Under the pieces are notes generated by a model. It searched no databases and was not told the origin of the DNA. It was given only the letters and a program-made list of their open reading frames with translations. A stretch of DNA of 64,000 bases from CAVQBP01 sp963848195 (GTDB lineage Bacteria; Bacteroidota; Ignavibacteria; Ignavibacteriales; Ignavibacteriaceae), in assembly GCA_963848195.1 (NCBI GenBank), contig CAWKCY010000001.1, forward strand, positions 124,001 through 188,000. Direction: 5' to 3'. The translations under genes were made by a program, and so were the position numbers. Shown one piece after another: positions 35,780 to 45,779 of this stretch (position 1 is the stretch's first letter; every line of letters starts with the position of its first letter).

Positions 35780-37819
35780 CTACCAGATCTTTACAATTTT
35801 GTCATCAGGGCTTCTCATCTTATCCCCTTCCTTAACATTAAAAGCTTTCCAGAATGGAGGAAAGTTACTAAGAGGGCCATTAACTCTATATTTACCGGGT
35901 GAATGAGGATTAGTTTTTATCAGCATTGTTAAATACTGCGGCCTTGAATTACTTCTCCAGACATTTGCATAAGAGAGAAAAAATCTTTGCGGAGGAGTAA
36001 ATCCGTCAATTTTTTTATCGTTTTTATATTGATCAGTATGAGTAAATGCTTCAAAAGAAATATTTATTCCTCCAAGATCGGCAATATTTTCGCCTTCAGT
36101 TAGTTTCCCATTAATATGCAATGTATCTACCGGTGTATAACTATTAAATTGCTCAACTATTTTTTCAGCTCTTTTATTAAACTTTTCACCATCTGATTTT
36201 GACCACCAGTCTTTTAGATTTCCATCTGCATCAAACTGTCTTCCCTGATCATCAAAACCATGAGTCATCTCATGTCCGATTACAGTTCCAATAGCACCAT
36301 AGTTTACAGCGTCATCAGCGTTCGCGTCAAAAAAAGGGGGTTGAAGTATTCCTGCCGGAAAGACAATTTCATTTACAAGCGGATTATAATAAGCATTTAC
36401 TGTAGGAGGTGTCATATGCCATTCTGTGCGATCGACAGGCTTACCGATTTTTGCTAATTCTTTTTTAGAATTAAATATTGTTGAATTCAAAACATTTGTA
36501 AAATAGGAATCCCTGGTAATATCCAGACCATTGTAACTCTTCCATTTATCGGGATAACCAATCTTGATTGTAATAGCGGCGAGTTTTGTTAAAGCTTTTT
36601 CTTTTGTCTCTTCACTCATCCAGTCAAGATTTTTAATTCTATCTCTTAAAACTGATATAAGATTGTGTACAAGATCAAGTGCTTTATCTTTAGCTTCAGG
36701 AGGGAAATATTCTTTTACAAAGAGTTGTCCGAGTGACATTCCAATATTTCTATCTACAACTCTTAATACTCTTTTCCATCTGGGCTGCATGGCTTCAATT
36801 CCATTTATTGCTTTACTATAAAAATCAAAGTTTGCATTTTCAAAGGAGGAACTGAGATAAGGTGCAGCAAAACGGAGTACATTCCACTTCAGATAAATTT
36901 TCAAGTCATTTAAAGAAGTTGTCTTGACTATTTTGTTTACTTCCTTAAAAAAATCAGGCTGTGCAACATTAATATCTCCAGGATCAGTAACACCAATGTC
37001 TTGAAAATACTTTTCCCAATCAAAATCAGGTGTTATTTCAGATAATTGTTTAAGAGTCATTTTATGATAAGTTTTTTGAGGATCTCTGCGTTCAACCCTT
37101 GTCATGGAAGCATTAGCAAGCTCAGTTTCAATATTCATTATTTTATCTGCATCAATCCCGGATTCAGTTGAATCATCTCCAATCAACGAGAATACCTTTT
37201 TAATATATTCTTCATATGCAGCTTTAATTGATTTTGTGTTCGGATCATCCTTTAGATAATAATCCCGGTCAGGCATTCCAAGACCGTCCTGGTATAATTC
37301 AGCTATCATCATCTTGCTGTTTTTTGCATCAGGAGATGAAGAAAATGCAAATAGGGGATTTGAAAAGCCAAGATGAATTCGGCTTAATACCGAATAAAAA
37401 TCATTTAGGTCTTTTATTTTGTCAATTTTATCCAATTCAGATTGAACCGGCTTATAACCATACTCATCAATTTTTACAGAATCCATGCCTGAATTATAAA
37501 AATCTCCAACAAGCTGGTCATTACTTCCTTTAGGCGATGTTGAATTATTTTCAGCTTGATTAAGTATTTTATCGAGTTTTTTATAATTATTTTCTATAAG
37601 CATTATAAAAGAGCCCCAAGTTGGATATTCGGCAGGAATGGGATTATTTTTAATCCAACTTCCATTGGCATAATCAAAAAAATCATCTGCCGGATTTACA
37701 GTAGTGTCCATATTTTCCTTGTTTATTTCACTGCTTCCCTTGTCTTCAGGAAAATTAAGGGATAAATTGATAAATAATGCTGATAACAAAAAGAGAAAAA
37801 TAAAATTGACTTTTTTCAT
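35780..37819 (-). CDS. pepO: M13 family zinc metallopeptidase (neprilysin/PepO-like)
   Basis: M13 enzymes cleave oligopeptides on the outside of the cytoplasmic membrane. From ATG 37819, preceded by GGAGG, the product has 679 residues with a signal segment (about 5-24). The N-terminal M13 domain follows (DDFFDYANGSWIKNNPIPAEYPTWGSF). The catalytic part has HExxH in VIGHEMTHGFDDQGR (first His at about 516), the third ligand Glu in GENIADLGG and the C-terminal NVWRSNSRPQYLTMLIKTNPHSPGKYRVNGPLSN region. The length is typical for the family. Confidence 0.94.
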   Translation of the reverse strand: MKKVNFIFLFLLSALFINLSLNFPEDKGSSEINKENMDTTVNPADDFFDYANGSWIKNNPIPAEYPTWGSFIMLIENNYKKLDKILNQAENNSTSPKGSNDQLVGDFYNSGMDSVKIDEYGYKPVQSELDKIDKIKDLNDFYSVLSRIHLGFSNPLFAFSSSPDAKNSKMMIAELYQDGLGMPDRDYYLKDDPNTKSIKAAYEEYIKKVFSLIGDDSTESGIDADKIMNIETELANASMTRVERRDPQKTYHKMTLKQLSEITPDFDWEKYFQDIGVTDPGDINVAQPDFFKEVNKIVKTTSLNDLKIYLKWNVLRFAAPYLSSSFENANFDFYSKAINGIEAMQPRWKRVLRVVDRNIGMSLGQLFVKEYFPPEAKDKALDLVHNLISVLRDRIKNLDWMSEETKEKALTKLAAITIKIGYPDKWKSYNGLDITRDSYFTNVLNSTIFNSKKELAKIGKPVDRTEWHMTPPTVNAYYNPLVNEIVFPAGILQPPFFDANADDAVNYGAIGTVIGHEMTHGFDDQGRQFDADGNLKDWWSKSDGEKFNKRAEKIVEQFNSYTPVDTLHINGKLTEGENIADLGGINISFEAFTHTDQYKNDKKIDGFTPPQRFFLSYANVWRSNSRPQYLTMLIKTNPHSPGKYRVNGPLSNFPPFWKAFNVKEGDKMRSPDDKIVKIW

Positions 37820-37891
37820 CAAACCTCCGGTAATAAAACAACCTTTTTTATTATCAAAAATAGGATAAAGTAAACAATTTTACCAGCTAAA

Positions 37892-37947
37892 TAGTGAGTA
37901 GTTAGTAGTTAGTAGTTAGTAGTTAGTAGTTAGTAGTGAGTAGTGAG
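37892..37947. repeat. 7-bp tandem repeat, eight copies
   Basis: Eight consecutive 7-base units run from 37892 to 37947: TAGTGAG, five copies of TAGTTAG and two of TAGTGAG. They lie upstream of the M13 gene start and about 130 bases before the SDR gene. The array is probably length-variable by slippage. It shows no spacers, so it is not a CRISPR array. Confidence 0.9.
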
Positions 37948-38075
37948 ATATAGAGTATTGAGAGTTTTGGTACTGAGTAAAAGTTTATTTGTTTTTAACT
38001 TGGAAAGATATGTAAATGGAAAGCAAGAATTTAGTACTTTTAATTTAATCATTTACTAAAGTAGACGAGGTAATA

Positions 38076-38864
38076 ATGGAAGAAAATAAAAGACCTTTAA
38101 TAGACTTTTCAAATAAGAATGTATTAATTACAGGCGGTTCAAGGGGAATTGGAAAAGCATGCGCTAATTTGTTTGCGGATTTGAACGCAAATGTAATAAT
38201 AACTTATAAAACGAATATTCAGCAGGCAGAGGATACTTTGAAGACATTACAGAATAACGGGAATCAGCATAGCCTATATCAATTAGATGTTTCCTTTGCT
38301 GAAAAGGTTGAAATATTTTTTAATGAATTGGAAAAGAAGTATGATAGAATAGATGTCTTAATTAATAATGCCGGTATTTATGTCGAACATAAAATTGATG
38401 AGGTTTCTTATAATGACTGGCAAGTATGCTGGCATGACACAATTGCCGTAAATTTAATAGGAGCTGCAAATCTTTGTTATTTTGTATCGAGGCAAATGAT
38501 CAAAAAGGGGGGAGGGAAAATTATAAATATTTCATCAAGAGGAGCATTTAGGGGTGAACCAGATTATCCGGCTTATGGAGCCAGTAAAGCGGGTTTAAAT
38601 TCCTTGAGCCAGTCGTTAGCTCGTGCTCTCGCAAAATATAATATAATTGTTGGAGCAGTTGCTCCGGGTTATGTTGCAACTGATATGGTAACCGGGATAT
38701 TAAATAGTGAGAAAGGTATTCAAATTAGAAATGAGAGTCCTTTGAAACGGGTTGCTTCTCCAAATGAAATAGCGAGAATTATAGCAGCTTTTGCTTGCGA
38801 TGGTTTTGAATATATGACCGGCAGTATTATTGATATTAATGGAGCTTCTTATTTAAGGACTTAA
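38076..38864 (+). CDS. Short-chain dehydrogenase/reductase, FabG-like
   Basis: The 262-residue product has the complete classical SDR set: cofactor motif VLITGGSRGIGKACA at about residues 15-29, NNAGIY, the catalytic Ser in INISSRGAFRG and Tyr/Lys in YPAYGASKAG. The C-terminal VAPGYVATDMV and GSIIDINGASYL regions are those of FabG-like enzymes. The substrate cannot be named; no fatty-acid genes are adjacent. A GAGG site precedes ATG 38076. Confidence 0.9.
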   Translation: MEENKRPLIDFSNKNVLITGGSRGIGKACANLFADLNANVIITYKTNIQQAEDTLKTLQNNGNQHSLYQLDVSFAEKVEIFFNELEKKYDRIDVLINNAGIYVEHKIDEVSYNDWQVCWHDTIAVNLIGAANLCYFVSRQMIKKGGGKIINISSRGAFRGEPDYPAYGASKAGLNSLSQSLARALAKYNIIVGAVAPGYVATDMVTGILNSEKGIQIRNESPLKRVASPNEIARIIAAFACDGFEYMTGSIIDINGASYLRT

Positions 38865-38903
38865 AAGATGTAATTTTTACAAATTTTTTGGACAAATATA
38901 TAT

Positions 38904-38967
38904 TATAAAGTAGCTTTTTTATAGTATTATATTTAATATAAAGTAGCTTCCTAATGGCATTATATTT
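38904..38967. repeat. Imperfect direct duplication of about 33 bp
   Basis: TATAAAGTAGCTTTTTTATA (from 38904) and TATAAAGTAGCTTCCTAATG (from 38937) begin two adjacent units, each ending in ATTATATTT. The unit is 33 bases. It lies in the gap between the SDR and DUF3857 genes, where no gene is seen. Confidence 0.75.
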
Positions 38968-39101
38968 GTTTTGACTAGAAAAACTTTTGCGATTTTTTTA
39001 AGGATATTTAGTAAAAAACAATTGTAATATTATATTAAAAAAACAGGGGAATTCTTACCCGAATAAAAAGCTAATCAACTAAATTAATTATTGGGATAGT
39101 T

Positions 39102-41368
39102 ATGTATAATATATTTAAGATCCGTTTTCTAATTATATTTCTGTTTTTATTGCCGAAATTTACATTTTCTCAAGATCCTCCAATTAAATGGGGAGAAATA
39201 CCACGGGTTGATCTTGAAATGAAATCATATCCTCAAGATACGAATGCAACAGCATTGATACTTTGTAATTATGGAGTGACTCATATAAATGATGAATTTA
39301 ATGTTGAGTACAGTAAAATTATGAGAGTTAAAATTCTGAATAGCAACGGATTCAGCTGGGGCACGCATTCTGTTGAAATTTATACTAAGGATGGAACTGA
39401 AAGAATTTACGATATAGAGGGCGTCACATATAATTTGGATGAAAACGGAAAAGTTGTGGAAAGTGACCTGGACGACGATGATATATTTAAGGAGGAGGTT
39501 GACGAAAATAATACAAGATACCGATTTACACTACCTAATTTAAAAGCAGGAAGTGTAGTAGAAATAAAGTATAAAATTGTGGCAAAGAGTCTATATATGG
39601 TACCCGATTGGACATTCCAGTATGATGAGCCTGTTCTATGGAGCGAATACCGGGTTATATTTCCACCTAATAAAATAAAGAGGGACAAGAGTACGGAATC
39701 TTGAATTTGTTTTATGATAAATTTATAGATATAGATGAACTTGACGGGAGAATATTGGATGCGAACGGGAAGGAAATAAGAGACCTTGGTGATGAAGATC
39801 TGAAAGATTACAGTGCCTTCAGCAGCTATTCATTATATGAGGACGATAGAGTCAAAGCCGCAGAGCTTTTTTACGATAAATTTCCTTATACAATAGAATA
39901 TACCTATCAAAAAAGTTTTGACGGGTATATCAACTGGCCATCATGGTTTTCCCGCGAATCTACTGATCCAGTTGAGCTAAGCAGGTTCGAAGTACTGGTT
40001 CCGGATAATTTTAAGCTTCGGTACTGGTGTAATAGTACAACAATAAAGCCGCAAATTTCAGAGGAAGGCAAGCTTTATACATGGCAGGCAGAAAATCTAA
40101 TAAAACCTTCTTATGATGCAGTTGGGGAATCGATATACGATGTGGCAACTGCAGTGAAAATTGCTCCTTCAAATTTTGAAATTGAAGGGTATCAGGGGAG
40201 TATGAAAACATGGAAAGATTTCGGTCTATGGGTCTATAATTTGTATAAGGATAAAACTGAATTATCTGAATCGGCACTCAAAGAAATTAAAGCTGTATAC
40301 TCTCCTTCAGATAGCGATAGGGAAAAAGTATTTAAGCTTTATAAATATTTACAGTCTCAGACAAGGTATGTCAGTGTGCAATTAGGGGTTGGTGCATGGC
40401 AGCCTTTTGATGCAATGTATGTACATGATCACGGTTATGGAGATTGTAAGGCTCTTTCCAATTATATGGTTTCATTGCTTAAAGCAGCAGGAGTCACTGC
40501 TTACCCTGTTTTAATAAATAATGGGGACCACAGGCTTCCATTGATTGAGGAATTTCCGAGCAACCAGTTTAATCATGTAATTGTGTGTGTACCTCTTCAG
40601 CAAGATACAATCTGGCTGGAATGTACAAATCAGAACATTGTAGCGGGTAATATCGGTTCAAGTAATGAGAATCGGGGAGCATTAATGCTGACACCTGATA
40701 GCGGTATAATAGTTCAGACACCTAAAAGCAGTTCAAACCAGAATTTAATGCAAAAGAAAATAGAAGTGACCCTATCATCTACGAGTGCATCTGTAAATGG
40801 AATAATAAAATGGAAAGGTGATCAGCAAATTTATGCACGTTCGATTATGAAAGAGGAGGTCCCGAAAGATCAGGAGAAATGGATATTAAAATCCTTTGAA
40901 GTTCCAGATGTAAGTATTAAGAATTATTCATTTGGTATTTGCAACGATTCTTCCGATGCTGTGGATTTAAAATTAAATCTTAGTTTACCAAGATATGCAA
41001 CAATTTCGGGAAGCAGGATATTTTTTAATCCAAATGTAATGGAAAGAAATACATATGTACCCGGTGAAGTGTCAAAAAGACTTTCGCCTATCAGATTTTC
41101 CTATCCTTATCATGACATTGATACAGTTATTTATAAAATTCCACAGGAATATAAAATAGAAGCTGTTCCCAATGAAACGAATTTATCTTCATTTTTTGGA
41201 GAATTTTATTCAAAAGTTGTTCAGGGCAGCGATGGTAATATCATGTATGTAAGATCCATGGAAATAAAAAAATATGAGATACTGGCTGAAAATTATGATG
41301 AGTACAGGAAATTTTTTGGAGATGTTGTTAAAGCAGACAGATCACAGGTAGTGCTTGTTAAGAAATAA
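39102..41368 (+). pseudogene. Out-of-frame chimera of two DUF3857/transglutaminase-like genes
   Basis: The first frame (39102-39704, 200 residues) encodes a signal peptide and a DUF3857-type beta domain through to PVLWSEYRVIFPP. It then stops after a few unrelated residues. The second frame, open from about 39674, resumes in the middle of another DUF3857 domain (NKEGQEYGILNLFYDKFIDIDELDG). It continues with a linker and a transglutaminase-like core with catalytic Cys in HGYGDCKALSNYMVSLL and His in FNHVIVCVP, ending at 41368. Both parts cover an overlapping stretch of the same domain, so a simple one-base shift does not explain the break. A deletion between tandem paralogues at the repeated AATAAA (39670-39681) does. 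The 3' half could still be translated from TTG 39701. Confidence 0.7.
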
Positions 41369-41537
41369 GTGAAGCAGTTAAAAATTAAATTGCATGAGTG
41401 GTGTGAATTTAAAAGAAAGTGACCAAAAAGTCATACTATTATTCTGAGTGATAACAAAAAATGTTCTATCAGTTGAGAACTTCAGAAAGACAGAAAATAT
41501 CTATATGGTCACCTTCTAATTCAATTGAAACTAATAA

Positions 41538-42905
41538 TCACGGAATTAGAGGCGTATCTAACTCTTTTAATCCAGCGTGAAGTTCTTCATCGGTAAGCTC
41601 GTGATCTACTAATTTGCCTTTGAAATAATCATCATAAGCAGACATATCAAAATAACCATGACCGCTTAAATTAAAAAGGATTGTTTTGGATATCCCTTCT
41701 TCTTTTGCTTTTAAAGCTTCCTTAAAAACTGCAGCTATAGCATGAGTGGATTCCGGAGCGGGAATGATTCCTTCAGTTCGTGCAAACTTTACTCCAGCAT
41801 CAAAGCATTCAAGCTGTTTGAGTGCAATTGCTTCAATTAATTTATCTTTTAGTAACTGGCTGACCAAAGCGCCTGCTCCATGATAACGTAAACCGCCTGC
41901 ATGAATAGGCTCCGGCACAAAGGTATGTCCTAAGGTATACATTGGTATGAGCGGAGTTAAACCGACAGTATCGCCAAAATCATATCTGAATTCACCTTTT
42001 GTAAGTTTCGGACAGGATGCAGGTTCAACAGTAATACATCGTACTTTTTTACCCTCCCGGAAATTTAGCCCAAGGAATGGAAAGGCTATTCCTGAAAAGT
42101 TGGAGCCTCCTCCAAAGCAGCCGATTACAATATCAGGGAAATCGTCAGCGAGTTCCATTTGTTTAATTGCTTCAAGGCCAATAACGGTTTGATGCATTAA
42201 TACATGATTAAGCACACTACCCAGGGAATACTTTGTATCTTCCCTAGATGCTGCTCTTTCAATTGCCTCTGATATAGCAATCCCAAGGCTCCCCGGTGAG
42301 TTAGGATTTTGAGAAAGAATTTTTCTTCCAGATTCTGTTTTATCAGTTGGACTTGAAAATACATTTGCTCCCCAAACGTTCATCATTGATTTTCTGTAAG
42401 GTTTTTGATCGAAGCTTATTTTAACCATAAAAACTTCCAGTTCGATGCCGAAAAGCTGACAGGCAAAACTTAGAGCACTACCCCATTGACCAGCTCCTGT
42501 TTCGGTAGTTAATTTTTTGACTCCTTCCATCTTGTTATAGTAAGCTTGAGCTACTGCGGTATTAGGCTTATGGGAGCCCGCAGGGCTAACACCTTCATAT
42601 TTGTAATATATTTTTGCAGGTGTATCTAGATATTTTTCCAGCCTGCTTGCTCTTATTAATGGTGAAGGCCGCCACAACTTATATACATTCCTAACTTCTT
42701 CGGGAATTTCAATCCATCTCTCGGTTGAAACTTCCTGTTTTATTAATTCCATAGGAAATATCGATGCTAAATCTTGGGGGCCAACCGGCTGCTTAGTCCC
42801 TGGATGAAGAGGGGGAAGCATTTTATTGGGCATATCTGCCTGGATGTTATACCATTTTTCCGGAATATCTTTTTCGGGTAATAAAATTTTTTTTGATTGT
42901 TCCAT
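41538..42905 (-). CDS. trpB: TrpB2-type tryptophan synthase beta-like protein
   Basis: TrpB2 enzymes condense indole with serine using pyridoxal phosphate and often lack a TrpA partner. The 455-residue product has the TrpB2 N-terminus (IPEKWYNIQADMP), the RPSPLIRASRLEKYL strand, the PLP lysine in SPAGSHKPNTAVAQAYY, the TGAGQWGSAL region and the phosphate-binding GCFGGGSNFSGIAFPF. No trpA or other tryptophan genes are nearby. It may salvage indole or belong to a dispersed pathway. Confidence 0.92.
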   Translation of the reverse strand: MEQSKKILLPEKDIPEKWYNIQADMPNKMLPPLHPGTKQPVGPQDLASIFPMELIKQEVSTERWIEIPEEVRNVYKLWRPSPLIRASRLEKYLDTPAKIYYKYEGVSPAGSHKPNTAVAQAYYNKMEGVKKLTTETGAGQWGSALSFACQLFGIELEVFMVKISFDQKPYRKSMMNVWGANVFSSPTDKTESGRKILSQNPNSPGSLGIAISEAIERAASREDTKYSLGSVLNHVLMHQTVIGLEAIKQMELADDFPDIVIGCFGGGSNFSGIAFPFLGLNFREGKKVRCITVEPASCPKLTKGEFRYDFGDTVGLTPLIPMYTLGHTFVPEPIHAGGLRYHGAGALVSQLLKDKLIEAIALKQLECFDAGVKFARTEGIIPAPESTHAIAAVFKEALKAKEEGISKTILFNLSGHGYFDMSAYDDYFKGKLVDHELTDEELHAGLKELDTPLIP

Positions 42906-43037
42906 AAGCCTCTCTAATATTTTATGATAAAACAGACTCTTTTATCTAAAAGAAACTTTAAAAGATATTAAAGTTTAATGTTTAAATCATGAAAATGCCG
43001 TCTCTAAATAATAGATTTTTTTATAACGAATGTATTT

Positions 43038-43736
43038 TTATTCATACCTGTTCCAAAGTACTTTTTTTAATCCATTTTTAACGTCAGATTCCACAGGAGC
43101 TTTCATCAAATCTTCAATGGTCTTATTGACATTATATTTTATTCTATAATTGAGAATATTCCCATTTTCATAAACTGCATAACATGCTTCACCTCCATCT
43201 CTTGAAAGACCTACACTGCCAGGATTTACAATCAGGCTGTAATCAGATTTTTTTTTATACTGGATGTGGGTATGCCCGACCAGAATATATTCTACAATAT
43301 TACCATCCGATGTATCTAATTCATTAATAATTTCATCTTCATCTAAATATTTTGATATATCTCCTTGTGGGGATGCATGTGCAAGAAGAAAGGTGTTGCC
43401 ATCAAAATGAGCTTTATCAATAACCGGCATCTTCTTCAGAAATTTAATATCATTCTTATCGAGTAACTTTTTGTGCCATTCACGGGTTGCAATGGAATAA
43501 GATCTGAAATCTCCCATGGAATTGCAGTCAACATCAAAGCCTAAAGCATGATCGTGGTTACCTCTGACATAATAATCAGCATTTTCCCTAATGAATTCCA
43601 GGCATTCTTTAGGGTGGGGTCCATAATCAACGACATCACCAAGAAAAATGAGCTTATCAAAAGTGCCTGCATTGTCTAAAACAGCCTGAAGAGCAGGGAA
43701 ATTTGCATGTATATCTGAAATTATCAGAGCTTTCAT
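43038..43736 (-). CDS. Calcineurin-like metallophosphoesterase
   Basis: The 232-residue product has all metal-binding blocks of the YfcE/MPP class: ISDIHANFPAL at the N-terminus, FLGDVVDYGPHP, RGNHDHALG, LLAHASPQG and VGHTHIQY, then NPGSVGLSRDGG. It has no signal peptide, so it is cytoplasmic. The substrate is unknown, probably a cyclic nucleotide or phosphodiester. Confidence 0.88.
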   Translation of the reverse strand: MKALIISDIHANFPALQAVLDNAGTFDKLIFLGDVVDYGPHPKECLEFIRENADYYVRGNHDHALGFDVDCNSMGDFRSYSIATREWHKKLLDKNDIKFLKKMPVIDKAHFDGNTFLLAHASPQGDISKYLDEDEIINELDTSDGNIVEYILVGHTHIQYKKKSDYSLIVNPGSVGLSRDGGEACYAVYENGNILNYRIKYNVNKTIEDLMKAPVESDVKNGLKKVLWNRYE

Positions 43737-44145
43737 TGGTTAGCCTTTCAAAAGAGGGAGAAGAGAGTACTCCCGCCTTAAAACTGAATATATTCTGAAG
43801 GATGAAGATATTAAAAGTAGGAGTCATCAATTCTGCAAAGCAAGAATGTTAAGCGAACTCCATCGCAGATAGAAACATAAATATTTTAATATTTACAAAC
43901 AATTCCTTGAGAAGTCAGCTTAGTACTTAATAAAGTAAATGTGATTTATAATGACAAAAAACATTCATTTTTATAAATTCAATTAATTATAAATATGATT
44001 TAATATATTCAAATTGACTGATTATATTATTATCGCCAATCAGGAGGATAAATAAATAGCTGATATAAAAGTGAAGTTTTTTATCAGTCATTGTAATTTT
44101 CTTCGTTCTAATGCGTCTATTTGGTAGATATTAAAAATAATTTAT
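43737..44145. other. Gene-free divergent region
   Basis: These 409 AT-rich bases separate the phosphoesterase gene from the ECF sigma gene. No gene, RNA or repeat was recognised. Promoters for both directions should lie here. An AGGAGGATAAATAAATAG phrase at about 44041 has no open frame after it. Confidence 0.5.
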
Positions 44146-44643
44146 TTGGAAAAAGAAATAGAAAATATTTCATTAGAAGAACTTTACGAAGAATACTCAA
44201 AAGATATTTGGAGATATTCATTCAGCATATTAAAAAATTATGAAGAAGCAAGGGATATTGTTCAGGAAGTATTTATTAGGCACATTGAAAACATGAAGTC
44301 ATTTAAGGGGCAATGTTCTTATAAAACATGGTTATTCGTAATAGCCCGGAATTTATGTTACAGCAGATTGCGAAGCAAAACATTTAAGAGTAATAGAATT
44401 GAAGATTATTCTTTTGAAAAAAATTATTTGGAATCATATGATGTTGATATTTCAGTCAGAGATGCATTAAAAAAGGTTTCGGCAGAAAGCAGTGAATTAC
44501 TTTACTTAAAGGAATATGAGGGATATTCATATGCGGAAATATCGGAAATAACAAAGTTATCTATTGAAAATATTGCTGTTAAATTATACAGGGTTAAAAA
44601 AATTCTTAGAAAGTATCTGAAAGATTTTAAGGAAAATAGATGA
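44146..44643 (+). CDS. ECF-type RNA polymerase sigma factor
   Basis: The 165-residue product, starting at TTG 44146, has sigma region 2 (ELYEEYSKDIWRYSFSILKNYEEARDIVQEVFIRHI, CSYKTWLFVIARNLCYSRLR) and region 4 (ELLYLKEYEGYSYAEISEITKLSIENIAVKLYRVKKIL). The stop overlaps the start of the next gene by 4 bases, and that gene encodes a zinc-binding anti-sigma factor. The pair most likely senses an envelope or redox signal. No promoter motif was recognised upstream. Confidence 0.92.
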   Translation: MEKEIENISLEELYEEYSKDIWRYSFSILKNYEEARDIVQEVFIRHIENMKSFKGQCSYKTWLFVIARNLCYSRLRSKTFKSNRIEDYSFEKNYLESYDVDISVRDALKKVSAESSELLYLKEYEGYSYAEISEITKLSIENIAVKLYRVKKILRKYLKDFKENR

Positions 44644-45167
44644 AACATTATGAATATGAGATAAGCCTTTATGTTGAAGATGAATTACCTTTAAATAAAA
44701 AGGAAGAGTTGTTGTCTCATTTGTCTAAGTGTAAAAAATGTAATCAAACATTGCATGATTATAACAATATTAAAAATAATATAGTTCAATTTTATGAAAA
44801 GTTACCTGGGAAGAAGACAGGCATAAACTATACTTTTTTGAAAAGAAAAAAAATCAAATGGAATTTTAACAAGGCAGCATTTGCAATTTCCGCTTCAATT
44901 GCTTTAGTAGTTATTTTGGTTTACCTGTTTTTCTCTATACTATATTCGAATCAAATTAAAACAACCTCTACTGCTAATATTAAAGAAAGGCAGCCTTCGA
45001 TTGAAAATAATATTAAAGAATTTAATAAAGTTATAGATAAAGCTATAGCTTCAAAAAAGAAAAAATCTTTTTCCACAGAGCTATGGAATGTTGGTAAAGA
45101 CTATAATCAGGAGGAATTTAATAACGTTATAAATTCAATTTTGTATAATAATTATTATTACGATTAA
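44640..45167 (+). CDS. Transmembrane anti-sigma factor with zf-HC2-type zinc motif
   Basis: The 175-residue product has an N-terminal zinc-binding anti-sigma motif, H27-x3-C31-x2-C34 (LSHLSKCKKC), and one transmembrane segment at about residues 79-103. A Lys/Asn-rich periplasmic part follows. The start overlaps the ECF sigma stop (ATGA), so the two are made together. It should hold the sigma factor at the membrane until a signal arrives. The HxxxCxxC form is shared by redox-responsive and other anti-sigma factors. Confidence 0.87.
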   Translation: MKHYEYEISLYVEDELPLNKKEELLSHLSKCKKCNQTLHDYNNIKNNIVQFYEKLPGKKTGINYTFLKRKKIKWNFNKAAFAISASIALVVILVYLFFSILYSNQIKTTSTANIKERQPSIENNIKEFNKVIDKAIASKKKKSFSTELWNVGKDYNQEEFNNVINSILYNNYYYD

Positions 45168-45182
45168 TTTAAGGAGTAAATA

Positions 45183-45779
45183 ATGAAGCTGAATAAAACT
45201 ATTATTGCATACCTAATTACTTTTCTGTTCCTTTCATTTGCCGGGTTCAAAATAATTGAGGATGGAATACCTAACGGGTGGTTCAAAGCGGGTTCCAGCC
45301 CGGAGAGCTATGAAATAACGACTATAAAGAATGCCGGCGAAAACGGAGAAAATGCTCTTAATATAAAATCTATTAAAGAAAATATTAAAGGTTTTGGTAC
45401 TCTGATGCAAAATTTTTCAGCGGAAAAATATTTGAATAAAAGAGTTAGACTATCAGGCGACATAAAATCGAAAAATGTAATTCAATCTGCGGGTCTCTGG
45501 ATGAGGATAGATGGGAAGGATAATCCGACTAAACCTCTAGGATTTGATAATATGAGTAATCGCCCGATAACTGGAACAACAGATTGGAAAAAATATAATG
45601 TTGTATTGGATGTTCCTTCCAATAGCAATTTAATTAATATAGGTATACTATTAGCCGGTAAAGGAGAAGTTTGGGTTAGTAATCTAAAATTTGAAATTGT
45701 GGATAAAACTGTTTCTACAACTGATATAATAGAGAATCAGTCAAACTCGGTACCATCAAATCTAGATTTTAAGAATTAA
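45183..45779 (+). CDS. Exported protein with a jelly-roll (carbohydrate-binding-like) domain
   Basis: The 198-residue product has a signal peptide (about 1-20) and a single beta-rich domain with GIPNGWFKAGSSPESYEI, SAGLWMRIDGKDNPTKPLGFDNM, GTTDWKKYNVVLDVP and ILLAGKGEVWVSNLKFEIVD. These phrases resemble galactose-binding-like domains found attached to signalling proteins. The gene follows the anti-sigma gene by 15 bases behind AAGGAG, so it is the third gene of the ECF operon and may be part of its signal input. The function is not established. Confidence 0.65.
   Translation: MKLNKTIIAYLITFLFLSFAGFKIIEDGIPNGWFKAGSSPESYEITTIKNAGENGENALNIKSIKENIKGFGTLMQNFSAEKYLNKRVRLSGDIKSKNVIQSAGLWMRIDGKDNPTKPLGFDNMSNRPITGTTDWKKYNVVLDVPSNSNLINIGILLAGKGEVWVSNLKFEIVDKTVSTTDIIENQSNSVPSNLDFKN

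Noticed and set aside
37892..37947. Repeat array considered as CRISPR
   Set aside because: Units are 7 bp and contiguous with no spacers, and no cas genes are in the window.
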